From the NCBI GenBank assembly GCA_046566145.1, contig JBKHXF010000030.1:62001-126000 (forward strand): DNA of 64,000 bases. Reading direction: 5' to 3'. The position numbers were made by a program, and so were the translations under genes. Below the pieces are notes generated by a model. The model ran no database searches. It was not told the DNA's origin and was given only the letters and a program-made list of their open reading frames with translations. Each line of letters opens with the position of its first letter. Position 1 is the first letter of the stretch. Below are positions 44,139 to 53,164 of the stretch, one piece after another. This DNA is from JBKHXF01 sp046566145 (GTDB lineage Bacteria > Actinomycetota > Nitriliruptoria > Nitriliruptorales > Nitriliruptoraceae).

Positions 44139-45443
44139 GTGGAGCAGGGCCGAGGATCCATCCGGGTCGGGCTGCTGGGCTGCGGGACCGTCGGGGGCGG
44201 CGTCGTGCGCATCCTCGACCGCGAGGCCGCCGACATCACCGCCCGCGTGGGTGCCCCCGTGGTCGTCACCCGCATCGCCGTGCGCGACACCACCATCGAC
44301 CGCGGCCTCCCGGTCGACGCCGGCGTCTTCACCGACGACCCGCTCGCGGTGGTCGAGGCCGTCGACGTCGACGTCGTGGTGGAGGTGATGGGCGGGCGCG
44401 ACCCGGCCTCGAAGCTCGTCCGGCGCGCGCTCGAGCTCGGCAAGCCGGTCGTCACCGCCAACAAGGAGCTCGTCGCCCACGAGGGCCCGGAGCTGCACGA
44501 CCTGGCCGAGGAGCGCGGCGTCGACCTGTTCTACGAGGCCGCGGTCGCCGGCGCCATCCCGATCATCAAGCCGCTGAAGGAGTCGCTCGCCGGCGACCGG
44601 ATCCGCCGCGTGGTCGGCATCCTCAACGGCACGACCAACTTCATCCTCACCGCGATGACGGAGCAGGGCGCGTCCTACGACGACGTGCTGGCCGAGGCCC
44701 AGCGGCTCGGGTTCGCCGAGGCCGACCCGACCGCCGACGTCGGCGGCCACGACGCGGCGTCGAAGACCGCCATCCTCGCGTCGCTCGCGTTCGACACGAA
44801 GGTCCACGCCGACGACGTGTTCCGCGAGGGCATCGACCGGGTCACCGCGACCGACATCTCCGTCGCCGACCGGCTCGGGTACGTGATCAAGCTGCTCGGC
44901 ATCGCGTCGAAGACCGACGAGGGCGTGGCCGTGCGCGTCCACCCGGCGTTCGTGCCCAAGACCCACCCGCTCGCCTCGGTCCGCGAGTCGTTCAACGCCA
45001 TCTACGTCGAGGCGGACGCCGCCGGCGAGCTGATGTTCTACGGCCGCGGCGCCGGCGCGCTGCCGACCGGGTCGGCCGTCGTCGGCGACGTGCTGGACAC
45101 CGCCCGCAACCTGCTGCAGACCGTGGCCGGACCGACCGCCTCGCGCCACCGCGCCGAGCCGATCCGGCCGATCGAGGAGCTCGTCACCCAGTACTACGTG
45201 CTGCTCGACGTGGACGACACGGCGGGCGTGCTCGCCGACGTCGCCCGGACCTTCGGCGACCACGACGTGTCCATCGCCCAGGTGTGGCAGGAGGGCGCCG
45301 ACGACCACGCCCAGCTGGTGCTCATCACCCACCGGGCGACCGAGGCCGCCCTGCGCACGACGGTCGACGCGCTGGCCGCCACCGAGGGCGTCCGCGCCGT
45401 CGCGAGCGTCCTTCGGGTCGAGGCGGAGGTGTTCGACCAGTGA
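44139..45443 (+). CDS. hom: Homoserine dehydrogenase
   Basis: A 434-residue enzyme reducing aspartate semialdehyde to homoserine. GTG 44139 is preferred for GCGAGG 5 nt upstream; GTG 44121 would add six residues. The NAD(P) fold opens VGLLGCGTVGGGVVRIL; TANKELVA, VVGILNGTTNFIL and the catalytic-lysine segment with GGHDAASKTAI follow. A C-terminal ACT domain (about 350-434, LLDVDDTAGVLADVARTFGDH) is the usual site of threonine feedback. It overlaps thrC by GTGA. Confidence 0.95.
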   Translation: MEQGRGSIRVGLLGCGTVGGGVVRILDREAADITARVGAPVVVTRIAVRDTTIDRGLPVDAGVFTDDPLAVVEAVDVDVVVEVMGGRDPASKLVRRALELGKPVVTANKELVAHEGPELHDLAEERGVDLFYEAAVAGAIPIIKPLKESLAGDRIRRVVGILNGTTNFILTAMTEQGASYDDVLAEAQRLGFAEADPTADVGGHDAASKTAILASLAFDTKVHADDVFREGIDRVTATDISVADRLGYVIKLLGIASKTDEGVAVRVHPAFVPKTHPLASVRESFNAIYVEADAAGELMFYGRGAGALPTGSAVVGDVLDTARNLLQTVAGPTASRHRAEPIRPIEELVTQYYVLLDVDDTAGVLADVARTFGDHDVSIAQVWQEGADDHAQLVLITHRATEAALRTTVDALAATEGVRAVASVLRVEAEVFDQ

Positions 45444-46597
45444 GCCAGCTCGACCAGCAGACCGACGCGGGCCCGGCCACCGGCGCCCCGGCGCACCCGC
45501 CGGCGCCGATCGCGGCAGGCGACCCGCCCCCGCGCCCGGGCGGCGCGCACGTCTGGCGGGGGATCATCCACGAGTACCGCGACCGCATGCCGGTGTCCGA
45601 CACGACCCCGATCGTGTCGCTGCGCGAGGGCGGCACGCCGCTCGTCTACTCGTGCCAGCTCTCGGAGCTCACCGGCTGCGAGGTATGGCTGAAGTACGAC
45701 GGCGCCAACCCCACGGGCTCGTTCAAGGACCGCGGGATGACGATGGCCATCACCAAGGCCGTCGAGAAGGGCGCCCGCGCGGTCATCTGCGCCTCGACCG
45801 GGAACACCTCGGCGTCCGCCGCGGCGTACGCCGGCTACGCCGGGCTGGTGTGCGGCGTCATCATCCCGGCCGGCAAGATCGCGCTCGGCAAGCTCGCCCA
45901 GGCGCTGGTCCACGGGGCCCGGGTGATCCAGGTCGACGGCAACTTCGACGACGCCCTGGACATGTGTCGCGAGCTCGACGAGCGCTACCCGATCGAGCTC
46001 GTGAACTCGGTCAACCCGTACCGCATCGACGGGCAGCGCACCGGCGCGTGGGAGGTCTGCGACCAGCTCGGCCGGGCACCCGACGTGCACTGCATGCCGG
46101 TCGGCAACGCCGGCAACATCACCGCGTACTGGCGCGGCTACACCGAGTACCACGCGGACGGGCTCATCGACGCGCTGCCGGTGATGCGCGGCTGGCAGGC
46201 CGCCGGCGCGGCGCCCATCGTCGCGGGCCACCGGATCGAGAAGCCGTCGACCATCGCGACCGCCATCCGGATCGGCAACCCGGCGTCGTGGCAGCAGGCC
46301 GAGGCCGCCCGCGACGAGTCCGGCGGCTCCATCCGCGCCGTCACCGACCGCGAGATCCTGTCGGCCTACCGCCGGCTCGCCCGCGAGGGCGTGTTCTGCG
46401 AGCCCGCGTCGGCGTCGTCCGTCGCCGGCCTGCTCCAGCTGCACGAGGCGGGCGAGCTCGAGCGTGGGCAGACCGTCGTGTGCGTCCTCACCGGCCACGG
46501 CCTGAAGGACCCCGACTGGGCCGTCTCGGGCGCGTCGACCCCGCCGACCATCCCCGTGGACGTCGACCGCGCCGCGGAGCTGCTCGACCTCGCCTGA
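45440..46597 (+). CDS. thrC: Threonine synthase
   Basis: A 385-residue PLP enzyme converting phosphohomoserine to threonine. The PLP lysine is K96 in NPTGSFKDRG; ASTGNTSASAAAYAGYAG and MPVGNAGNITAYW form the cofactor and phosphate loops. The first 35 residues are a Pro/Ala-rich extension beyond the usual start, but the GTGA overlap with hom supports this GTG. A hairpin 6 nt after the stop marks the end of the hom-thrC unit. Confidence 0.96.
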   Translation: MSQLDQQTDAGPATGAPAHPPAPIAAGDPPPRPGGAHVWRGIIHEYRDRMPVSDTTPIVSLREGGTPLVYSCQLSELTGCEVWLKYDGANPTGSFKDRGMTMAITKAVEKGARAVICASTGNTSASAAAYAGYAGLVCGVIIPAGKIALGKLAQALVHGARVIQVDGNFDDALDMCRELDERYPIELVNSVNPYRIDGQRTGAWEVCDQLGRAPDVHCMPVGNAGNITAYWRGYTEYHADGLIDALPVMRGWQAAGAAPIVAGHRIEKPSTIATAIRIGNPASWQQAEAARDESGGSIRAVTDREILSAYRRLAREGVFCEPASASSVAGLLQLHEAGELERGQTVVCVLTGHGLKDPDWAVSGASTPPTIPVDVDRAAELLDLA

Positions 46598-46602
46598 CCC
46601 GG

Positions 46603-46622
46603 GTCCCGCCCCCTCGCGGGAC
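46603..46622 (+). terminator. Hairpin after thrC
   Basis: GTCCCGC and GCGGGAC form a 7-bp stem with a 6-nt loop directly after the thrC stop, followed by GGGGTGTCT. Confidence 0.4.
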
Positions 46623-46709
46623 GGGGTGTCTCGACGTCGAGGCATCTGGCACGCTGCGCGGGCGCGAACCGACCGGTCCGCCTCGTCCCGACCTCCACCG
46701 AGCCCGCCC

Positions 46710-48029
46710 GTGTCGTCGAGCCCCACCGGCCCCGAGCGCACCTCGCAGATGCGCGAGATCGTCGCGCTCATGCGCCGGCGGCCCGACTTCCGGCGCCTGT
46801 TCTCCGCGAGCGTCGTCAGCTTCCTGGGCGACTGGTTCGCGCTGGTCGCCGTCGCGAGCCTGGTCGAGGAGCTCACCGGCAGCGAGGGCTCGACCGCGCT
46901 GGTGTTCGCCGCCGAGGTCCTGCCCTTCTTCGTCTTCTCGCCGCTCGCGGGCGTGCTGGCCGACCGCCTCGACCGCAGGACCCTGCTCGTCGGCTCGGCC
47001 GTGGCCCGCATCTTCCCGGCGCTCGGCCTCGTGGTCGCCTCGGTCACCGGACAGGCGTGGCTCGCCTACGTGTGCGTCGCGACCATCTCGGCGCTCGCGT
47101 CGTTCTTCGAGCCCGTCGTGTCGGCCGTGGTCCCCAACGTCGTCGAGCGCGACGAGGTCCCGGTCGCGCAGGCCGCCATCGGCAGCGTCTGGGGCTCGAT
47201 GCTCTTCGTCGGGGCGGCCATCGGCGGGCTCGTCGCGGCCGTCCTCGGCCGCGACGCGTCGTTCCTCATCAACGCCGGCACGTTCGTCGTCTCGGCGCTG
47301 CTGGTCGCGCGCATCGTCAGCCCGCTGAACCGCGGGGTCGTCCATGCCGGCGCCTCGGTGCTGGGTGACCTGCGTGAGGTGTGGACCTACGCGCGCGCCC
47401 GCAAGCCGGTGGCTGCGCTGATGGTGACCAAGGCCGGTGTCGGGGTCGGCAACGGGGTCGTGGGCATCCTGCCGATCTACGCGCTGACCGTCTTCCAGGC
47501 CGGCGAGGCCGGCATCGGCGTGCTGCTCGCGGCCCGGGGGCTCGGCGCGCTCGTCGGCCCCCACCTCGGACGCCGGCTCACCCGCGACGACGGCCGGCGC
47601 ATCGTGCTGTGGAACGGCCTGTCCATCCTGTTCTACGCCGCCGCGTACGCCGCGCTGCCCCTCGCCGGCTCGCTCGCCGTCGCGTTCCTGCTGGTCACCG
47701 CGGCCCACGTCGGTGGCGGCAACCAGTGGGTCGCCTCCACAACCGGCCTCCAGCTCGCCACCCCCGACCACGTCCGCGGTCGCGTGCTCGGCGTCGACTT
47801 CGCCCTGGCCACCGTGACGATGGGCGTGAGCGCCATCCTCGCCGGCGTCGTGGCCGAGCGCGCCTCCCTCGCGACCGCCTCGTGGCTGCTCGCCGGGTTC
47901 TCCTTCACCTACGGCGTCGCCTGGCTGGCCTGGACGCGGGACCTGTGGGGCCCCGGGTCGACCGACCCCCTCGGGGCCGCGGGCGGGGGGCTCGACGCCG
48001 AGCCCGTAGCATCCACCCCGGCCGGCTGA
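46710..48029 (+). CDS. MFS transporter (MFS_3/EntS-like)
   Basis: A 439-residue polytopic protein with about 11-12 membrane helices. The first loop carries GVLADRLDRRTLLV, the MFS G-x-x-x-D-R-x-x-R motif, and a central cytoplasmic loop separates two six-helix halves. This branch contains exporters of siderophores, macrolides and other small molecules. It lies between thrC and thrB, genes adjacent in most actinobacteria, so export of threonine or a related amino acid is possible but unsupported by motif. The GTG start at 46710 is the best of several. Confidence 0.85.
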   Translation: MSSSPTGPERTSQMREIVALMRRRPDFRRLFSASVVSFLGDWFALVAVASLVEELTGSEGSTALVFAAEVLPFFVFSPLAGVLADRLDRRTLLVGSAVARIFPALGLVVASVTGQAWLAYVCVATISALASFFEPVVSAVVPNVVERDEVPVAQAAIGSVWGSMLFVGAAIGGLVAAVLGRDASFLINAGTFVVSALLVARIVSPLNRGVVHAGASVLGDLREVWTYARARKPVAALMVTKAGVGVGNGVVGILPIYALTVFQAGEAGIGVLLAARGLGALVGPHLGRRLTRDDGRRIVLWNGLSILFYAAAYAALPLAGSLAVAFLLVTAAHVGGGNQWVASTTGLQLATPDHVRGRVLGVDFALATVTMGVSAILAGVVAERASLATASWLLAGFSFTYGVAWLAWTRDLWGPGSTDPLGAAGGGLDAEPVASTPAG

Positions 48030-48079
48030 CCGCGCCCCGCGCCCCGCCCGCCGCCACCCCCGACCGCCGAGGCCCCGAC

Positions 48080-49057
48080 GTGACCGACGTCCGCCACCAC
48101 GCCGTCCAGGTCCCCGCCACCACCGCGAACCTCGGGCCCGGCTTCGACGCGTTCGGGGCCGCCGTCGGCCTGCACCTGTACGCCCGCTCCCTCCCGCGCG
48201 ACGCGCAGCCCGAGCGGGTCGCCACCACCGGCGCCGGCGCGGGCGACGACGGCGACCTGCCCACCGGCGACGAGAACCTGCTGTGGCGCTCGCTGGTCGC
48301 GTTCTGCGAGCACGTCGGCGTCGAGGTCCCGGACGTCGCGGTGCGCGTCACCACGTCCATCCCGCTCGAGCGCGGGCTCGGGTCGTCGTCGTCGGCCATC
48401 GTCGCGGGGCTCGGCCTCGGCCGGGCGCTCACCGGCGCGGTCGTCGGCGACGTCGAGCTGTGCGAGCTCGCCGACCGGCTCGAGGGCCACCCGGACAACG
48501 TCGTCCCGGCGATCCTCGGCGGCCTGACCGCCTGCACCACCGACGGCGACGGGCGGCTGGTCGTGCGCCGGGTCCAGCCCGCCCCCCGGCTCCGCCCGGT
48601 CGTGCTCGTGCCGCAGACCCGCCAGTCCACCTCCGAGGCCCGCGGGGTGCTCCCGGAGACGCTCACCCGGGCCGAGGTCGCGGTCGAGACGGGCCGGGGT
48701 GCCCACGTGGTCGGCGCGCTCGCCGGGCTCTGGCCCGCCGAGGCGAGCGCCACCGCCGACCTGCTCCACGAGCCGGCCCGCCTCGCGGTGATGGAGCCCA
48801 CCGGCGCCGCCGTCACGGCCCTGCGCGCCGGCGGCGTGCACGCGTGGCTCTCCGGCGCCGGCCCGTCCGTGGCCGCCGCCGTCGCGGACCTCGAGGCCGA
48901 CCACCACGCCCTGCTCGACGCGGTCGCCACCGAGCACGGGATGACCGTCCACCGCCTCGACTGGGACCTGCGCGGTCTCCTCGCCTGCCCGGACGACGGC
49001 TGCGGTCTGGCGGGCGTCGGAGGCTGCGCGCAGTGCCCCCGCGAGGGAGTACGCTGA
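48080..49057 (+). CDS. thrB: Homoserine kinase with C-terminal cysteine tail
   Basis: A 325-residue GHMP kinase phosphorylating homoserine. VPATTANLGPGFDAFG begins the fold, the ATP loop is LERGLGSSSSAIVAG, GHPDNVVPAILGG and LSGAGPSV are motifs 2 and 3. Beyond the usual end there are about 20 extra residues with C303, C308, C316 and C319, in an arrangement suitable for metal binding. GTG 48080 follows GAGG. ThrB is the last enzyme before ThrC and is separated from it by the MFS gene. Confidence 0.94.
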   Translation: MTDVRHHAVQVPATTANLGPGFDAFGAAVGLHLYARSLPRDAQPERVATTGAGAGDDGDLPTGDENLLWRSLVAFCEHVGVEVPDVAVRVTTSIPLERGLGSSSSAIVAGLGLGRALTGAVVGDVELCELADRLEGHPDNVVPAILGGLTACTTDGDGRLVVRRVQPAPRLRPVVLVPQTRQSTSEARGVLPETLTRAEVAVETGRGAHVVGALAGLWPAEASATADLLHEPARLAVMEPTGAAVTALRAGGVHAWLSGAGPSVAAAVADLEADHHALLDAVATEHGMTVHRLDWDLRGLLACPDDGCGLAGVGGCAQCPREGVR

Positions 49058-49263
49058 ACCGCGGTCCACCGCCCCGCTCGGCCGCGGCGTCACGGGCCCC
49101 CACGGGGTCCCGCGTCCGCACCACGGGGCACCGGCGCACCTGACGGCCGCAGCGCCGCCTGCGTCGGGCTCGACGGACCGTCCTCCACGCATCACCACCG
49201 GGGCCCTGCCGTGCTCGTGCACGCGTGCGCCCGCCGTCCCGCAGACGATCGGACGACGTCGCC

Positions 49264-49920
49264 GTGAAGCTCTTCCTCGACACCGCCAACATCGACGAGA
49301 TCGCCGAGATCAACGCCTGGGGCGTCCTCGACGGCGTCACCACCAACCCGACGCTGGCGATGAAGGAGGGGCGTGACTTCAAGGAGATGATCGCCGACAT
49401 CTGCCGCGAGGTCGACGGCGACGTCTCCGCCGAGGTCGTCTCGACCGACGCCGCCGGGATGGTCGCCGAGGGGCGGGAGCTCGCGAGGATCGCCGACAAC
49501 GTCGTCGTGAAGGTGCCGCTCATCCCGGCCGGCCTCAGCGCCGTGTCGCAGCTGTCGAAGGACGGCATCCGCACCAACGTGACGCTGTGCTTCTCGCCGA
49601 CGCAGGCCATCCTCGCCGCCCGCGCCGGAGCCAGCTTCATCTCGCCGTTCCTCGGCCGCCTCGACGACATCGCCTCCGACGGCCTCGCGCTGCTCGGTCA
49701 GATCTGCGACATCTACCGCGTGCAGGGCTACGAGACCGAGGTGCTGTCGGCCTCGCTGCGCCACCCCCAGCACGTCGTCGAGTCGGCGCTGGCCGGCGCC
49801 GACGTCGCGACGATGCCCGCGAGCGTGTTCCGCCAGATGGTGAAGCACCCGCTCACCGACTCCGGCCTCGAGCGCTTCCTCGCCGACTGGGACGCCTACA
49901 CCGCGGCCCAGCAGGGCTGA
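49264..49920 (+). CDS. Transaldolase / fructose-6-phosphate aldolase (small TalC type)
   Basis: A 218-residue TIM-barrel aldolase of the short transaldolase family. The Schiff-base lysine is K83 in NVVVKVPL, and MKLFLDTANIDEI and GVTTNPTL begin the barrel; SPFLGRLDDI and TMPASVFRQM complete it. The first codon is GTG. Enzymes of this length act as transaldolases or as fructose-6-phosphate aldolases, which sequence alone does not settle. It is an extra gene between thrB and rho relative to M. tuberculosis. Confidence 0.92.
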   Translation: MKLFLDTANIDEIAEINAWGVLDGVTTNPTLAMKEGRDFKEMIADICREVDGDVSAEVVSTDAAGMVAEGRELARIADNVVVKVPLIPAGLSAVSQLSKDGIRTNVTLCFSPTQAILAARAGASFISPFLGRLDDIASDGLALLGQICDIYRVQGYETEVLSASLRHPQHVVESALAGADVATMPASVFRQMVKHPLTDSGLERFLADWDAYTAAQQG

Positions 49921-50009
49921 CGCCCCGCCGCGGCGCACGTCGTCGCGGAACCCCACGCCCACCCTCGAACCGCGCCGGCGGCACGGCCGCCGGCCACGGG
50001 AGAACCACG

Positions 50010-51557
50010 ATGGACCGCTCCACGCTCGGGAGCAAGGCCCTGTCGGAGCTGCGCGAGATCGCCTCCGCCATGGAGCTCTCCGGCTACGCCCGCATGAAGA
50101 AGGCCGACCTCGTCGACCTGATCATCGAGGCCGGCCAGGCCTCCTCCGGCAACGGCAACGGCAACGGGGGCGGTGCGAGCGAGGGTGACGAGCCCGAGGC
50201 CCGCGTCGAGGAGCGCTCGTCGGACTCCGGTCGGGACGAGCGGTCCGACGACCGGTCGGACGACCGCAGCGACGACCGCAGCGACGACCGCAGCGACGAC
50301 CGGGCCGACGACGGTGGTGAGGACCGTGCCCGGCGCGACGACGACGGGGACGACGACCGTGGTGGTCGCAACCGCAACCGCCGCAACCGCAACCGCAACC
50401 GTGGCGGGGGCGACCTCGACGACGCCGAGGTCCGCGAGGGCGTGCTCGACCTCCTGCCCGAGGGCTACGGCTTCCTGCGCACGACCGGCTACCTGTCCGG
50501 CGCGAAGGACGTCTACGTCTCGCAGAGCTTCGTCCGGCGCTTCAACCTGCGCCGGGGTGACCTCGTGCGTGGTCCGATCCGCGCGAACAAGGGCTCCGAC
50601 AAGTTCCCGGCGCTGGCGCGGGTCGAGGCCGTCGAGGGCCGCGAGATCGAGAACGAGAACGACCCGTTCCTCAAGCAGCGCCCCAGCTTCGCGGACCTCA
50701 CCCCGCTGTTCCCGGACGAGCGCATCGCCCTCGAGACCGAGGAGCGCTCGCCGATCTCGATGCGGATCATGGACATGGTCGCGCCGATCGGGAAGGGCCA
50801 GCGCGGCCTGATCGTCTCGCCGCCCAAGGCCGGCAAGACGACCATCCTGAAGCAGCTCGCCCACGCCATCGAGACCAACGAGCCGGACGTCCACCTCATG
50901 GTCGTGCTCGTCGACGAGCGCCCGGAGGAGGTCACCGACTTCGAGCGGTCGACCGGCGGTGAGGTCATCTCCTCCACCTTCGACCGGCCGGCCGAGGACC
51001 ACACGCAGGTCGCCGAGCTCGCCATTGAGCGCGCGAAGCGGCTCGTCGAGGGCGGACGCGACGTCGTCGTGCTGCTCGACTCGATCACCCGGCTCGGGCG
51101 CGCCTACAACCTCGCCGCGCCGACCTCCGGCAAGGTCCTGTCGGGCGGGATGGACTCGGCGGCGCTCTACCCGCCGAAGCGCTTCTTCGGCGCGGCGCGC
51201 AACATCGAGGGCGGCGGCTCGCTGACGATCATCGCGACCGCGCTGGTGGACACCGGCTCGAAGATGGACGAGGTCATCTTCGAGGAGTTCAAGGGCACCG
51301 GGAACATGGAGGTGCGCCTCGACCGGCGCATGGAGCAGAAGCGCATCTTACCGGCCATCGACATCGCCGCCAGCTCGACGCGCCGTGAGGACCTGCTCCT
51401 CGGTGAGGAGGACCTCGAGACGATCTGGAAGCTGCGTCGCCTGCTCACCTCGATGGACGCCGAGGCCTCGCTGGCGCTGCTCATCGACAAGCTCAGGGCG
51501 ACCACGTCGAACCGCCAGTTCCTGTCGATGATCGCGAAGTCCAACCTCGGCGGCTGA
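50010..51557 (+). CDS. rho: Transcription termination factor Rho
   Basis: A 515-residue hexameric RNA translocase. The N-terminal SAP-like helix bundle (MDRSTLGSKALSELREIASAM) is followed by an actinobacterial insert (about 45-135) of Asp/Ser/Arg and Asn/Arg repeats. Next come the RNA-binding cold-shock domain (GYGFLRTTGYLSG and DVYVSQSFVRRFNLRRGD) and a RecA-type motor with P-loop PPKAGKTT (K276), Walker B VVVLLDS and the Q/R loop motifs. Rho governs termination in organisms whose hairpins lack T-tracts, as here. Confidence 0.97.
   Translation: MDRSTLGSKALSELREIASAMELSGYARMKKADLVDLIIEAGQASSGNGNGNGGGASEGDEPEARVEERSSDSGRDERSDDRSDDRSDDRSDDRSDDRADDGGEDRARRDDDGDDDRGGRNRNRRNRNRNRGGGDLDDAEVREGVLDLLPEGYGFLRTTGYLSGAKDVYVSQSFVRRFNLRRGDLVRGPIRANKGSDKFPALARVEAVEGREIENENDPFLKQRPSFADLTPLFPDERIALETEERSPISMRIMDMVAPIGKGQRGLIVSPPKAGKTTILKQLAHAIETNEPDVHLMVVLVDERPEEVTDFERSTGGEVISSTFDRPAEDHTQVAELAIERAKRLVEGGRDVVVLLDSITRLGRAYNLAAPTSGKVLSGGMDSAALYPPKRFFGAARNIEGGGSLTIIATALVDTGSKMDEVIFEEFKGTGNMEVRLDRRMEQKRILPAIDIAASSTRREDLLLGEEDLETIWKLRRLLTSMDAEASLALLIDKLRATTSNRQFLSMIAKSNLGG
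50241..50309 (+). repeat. 12-bp tandem repeats encoding RSDD in rho
   Basis: Five to six consecutive R-S-D-D units (residues 78-100) are encoded by near-identical 12-bp blocks with three perfect GACGACCGCAGC copies. The insert is in frame and lies in the disordered N-terminal region. Confidence 0.85.
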
Positions 51558-51575
51558 GCCGCGGCAGGACACGAC

Positions 51576-51600
51576 GACGCCGGGCCCGCGGGCCCGCGTC
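51576..51600. terminator. Hairpin between rho and the converging surface gene
   Basis: GACGC and GCGTC close a stem continuing through GGGCCC pairs with one bulge, 18 nt after the rho stop; it can serve both converging genes. Confidence 0.45.
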
Positions 51601-51625
51601 GCCGTGCCGCGCCGTCGTGGTGTCG

Positions 51626-52483
51626 TCAGGGGAGCTCGACGTCGAGCGTGTACGACCCGCCGCCGGGGAGCGACGACCAGTCACGGACGACCAGGACGTA
51701 GTGGCCCGGGCCGACGTCGACGACCAGCTCCGAGAGGTTCCCGGCGCCGGCGCCGTCGTCGTCCTCGGCGAGGAGCTCCCCGTCGGACGTGTGCAGCTCG
51801 AGCACGGTGTCGAAGTCGGCGTCGGTCACCGTGACCCGCAGCGTCCCGCCGACGTCGAGGAAGACGTCGTGGGCGACCGGTCGGCCGTCGACGAAGCCGG
51901 AGACCGAGCTCGACGCGCTGATCGCCGGACCGGTGTGGTCAGCGTCCCCGAAGCCGTCGGGGAAGACCTCCTCCTCGACGACGAACGGGGACCCGCCGGA
52001 GGCCGAGCCGTCGGCGCGCGCGACCACGAGCCCGCCGACGAACGCCCCGATCCCGACCACGCCGAGGAGCGCGAGCACGCCCAGGGCGATCAGCACCTTG
52101 GCGGTGGTCGACATCCCCGGGGAGCCCGACGCCGCCGGCGGTGCGCCCCACGGGCCGCCAGTGCCCGGGCCGCCCCCGACCGCGCCGGCGGTCGGCGCGG
52201 CGCCGGGACGGTCGAGCGCCGAGGCGGGATCGGGCGGCGCCAGGGCGGACAGGTCGGGGCCCGCCCCCGGGGCCACCGTGCGCGCTGGCGGCGACGCCTC
52301 GTACGGGTCGGTGCTCGCCACCCCGTCGTCAGCGACGTGGTCGGTCCAGCCGTCGCCGTCGTGGTAGCGGTGCTGGTGCCGCCCGGTCGGGTCGGGCCGC
52401 CACGCGCCGGCCGGCGGCGCGCCTCCTGCCCCCGCCGAGCCTCCGGGCTCCGTCCCGCCGGGCGTGTTCGTCCCCTCGGTCAT
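51626..52483 (-). CDS. DUF2510 / membrane / PPC-like domain protein
   Basis: A 285-residue protein from ATG 52483. Residues 27-50 (WRPDPTGRHQHRYHDGDGWTDHV) are a DUF2510 motif, common in actinobacterial membrane proteins. A Pro/Gly linker leads to one membrane helix at about 129-155. The exported C-terminal domain (195-285) has the bacterial pre-peptidase/PPC-like beta pattern (VFLDVGGTLRVTVTDADFDTVLEL and GHYVLVVRDWSSLPGGGSYTLDVEL). The start overlaps the SRPBCC gene stop by ATGA. Function unknown; a surface or envelope sensor is plausible. Confidence 0.82.
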   Translation of the reverse strand: MTEGTNTPGGTEPGGSAGAGGAPPAGAWRPDPTGRHQHRYHDGDGWTDHVADDGVASTDPYEASPPARTVAPGAGPDLSALAPPDPASALDRPGAAPTAGAVGGGPGTGGPWGAPPAASGSPGMSTTAKVLIALGVLALLGVVGIGAFVGGLVVARADGSASGGSPFVVEEEVFPDGFGDADHTGPAISASSSVSGFVDGRPVAHDVFLDVGGTLRVTVTDADFDTVLELHTSDGELLAEDDDGAGAGNLSELVVDVGPGHYVLVVRDWSSLPGGGSYTLDVELP

Positions 52484-53013
52484 CCACCCGTCCTCTCGTG
52501 TCGCCTCCGGCGCGGGTCGTGTCGCCTCCGGCGCGGGTCGTGTCCCCGCCGGCGCAGGTCGTGTCGCCTCCGGCGCGGGTCGTGTCCCCGCCGGCGCAGG
52601 GCGCGCGCCAGCAGGCGGAGCTGCAGCCGGAGCACGACGTGCGCGCTCGCGAACCAGACCGCGGACTCGGGGGCGCTGCCGAGCGCCACGGTGTTGGTCT
52701 GCACCACCCGCGTGCGGTCCCCGCCGGCGGGGGAGAAGCGCATCGTCGAGCGGTAGTCGAGGCCGTGCATCACCCAGCCGAGCTCGTGCGGCGGGTCCCA
52801 CGTGACGAGCTCGACCTCGGCGCGCGTGGAGCGACCGGGGCCGAGCCCCTGCGTCAGCGACCAGCGGGCGCCCGGCCCGGGTCCGTCGCCGGCCACCTGG
52901 GTCACGTCCGACACCATCGGCGCCCACGTGGGGTCGTTGCGGGCGTCGGCCACGAAGGCGACCACCTCGTCCACGGGCGCCGGCAGCGTGGCGCGCACGG
53001 TCACGCTCGGCAC
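52480..53013 (-). CDS. SRPBCC-family protein with tandem heptad Arg/His tail
   Basis: A 177-residue protein from GTG 53013, with GGAGGA upstream. Residues 1-130 are a START/SRPBCC polyketide-cyclase-like ligand pocket (VTVRATLPAPVDEVVAFVADARNDPTWAPMV). Residues 138-172 are five 7-residue units of the form D-P-R-R-R-R-H, an extremely basic tail. The units are encoded by five 21-bp direct repeats, so the tail arose by DNA duplication. Ligand unknown. It is coupled to the DUF2510 gene downstream. Confidence 0.82.
   Translation of the reverse strand: MPSVTVRATLPAPVDEVVAFVADARNDPTWAPMVSDVTQVAGDGPGPGARWSLTQGLGPGRSTRAEVELVTWDPPHELGWVMHGLDYRSTMRFSPAGGDRTRVVQTNTVALGSAPESAVWFASAHVVLRLQLRLLARALRRRGHDPRRRRHDLRRRGHDPRRRRHDPRRRRHERTGG
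52498..52602. repeat. 21-bp tandem repeat, five copies
   Basis: Five 21-bp units, alternating GTGTCGCCTCCGGCGCGGGTC and a variant with CCCCGCCGGCGCAGG, lie inside the 3' end of the SRPBCC gene. The 21-bp period keeps the reading frame, giving heptapeptide repeats. Confidence 0.92.
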
Positions 53014-53164
53014 GGGTCCTCCGGCTCCCGCCGCGCCCCCTGGCGCGTCGCCCGGGCACGCTAGCGCGCGCGGCGACGCCGGCGGTGTGCGGGCTGCCGC
53101 CCGCGTCGGGCAGACTGCGCCCGCGCGCGACCCGGACCGGGCCGCGAGGGAGAGGGGAGCCGCC

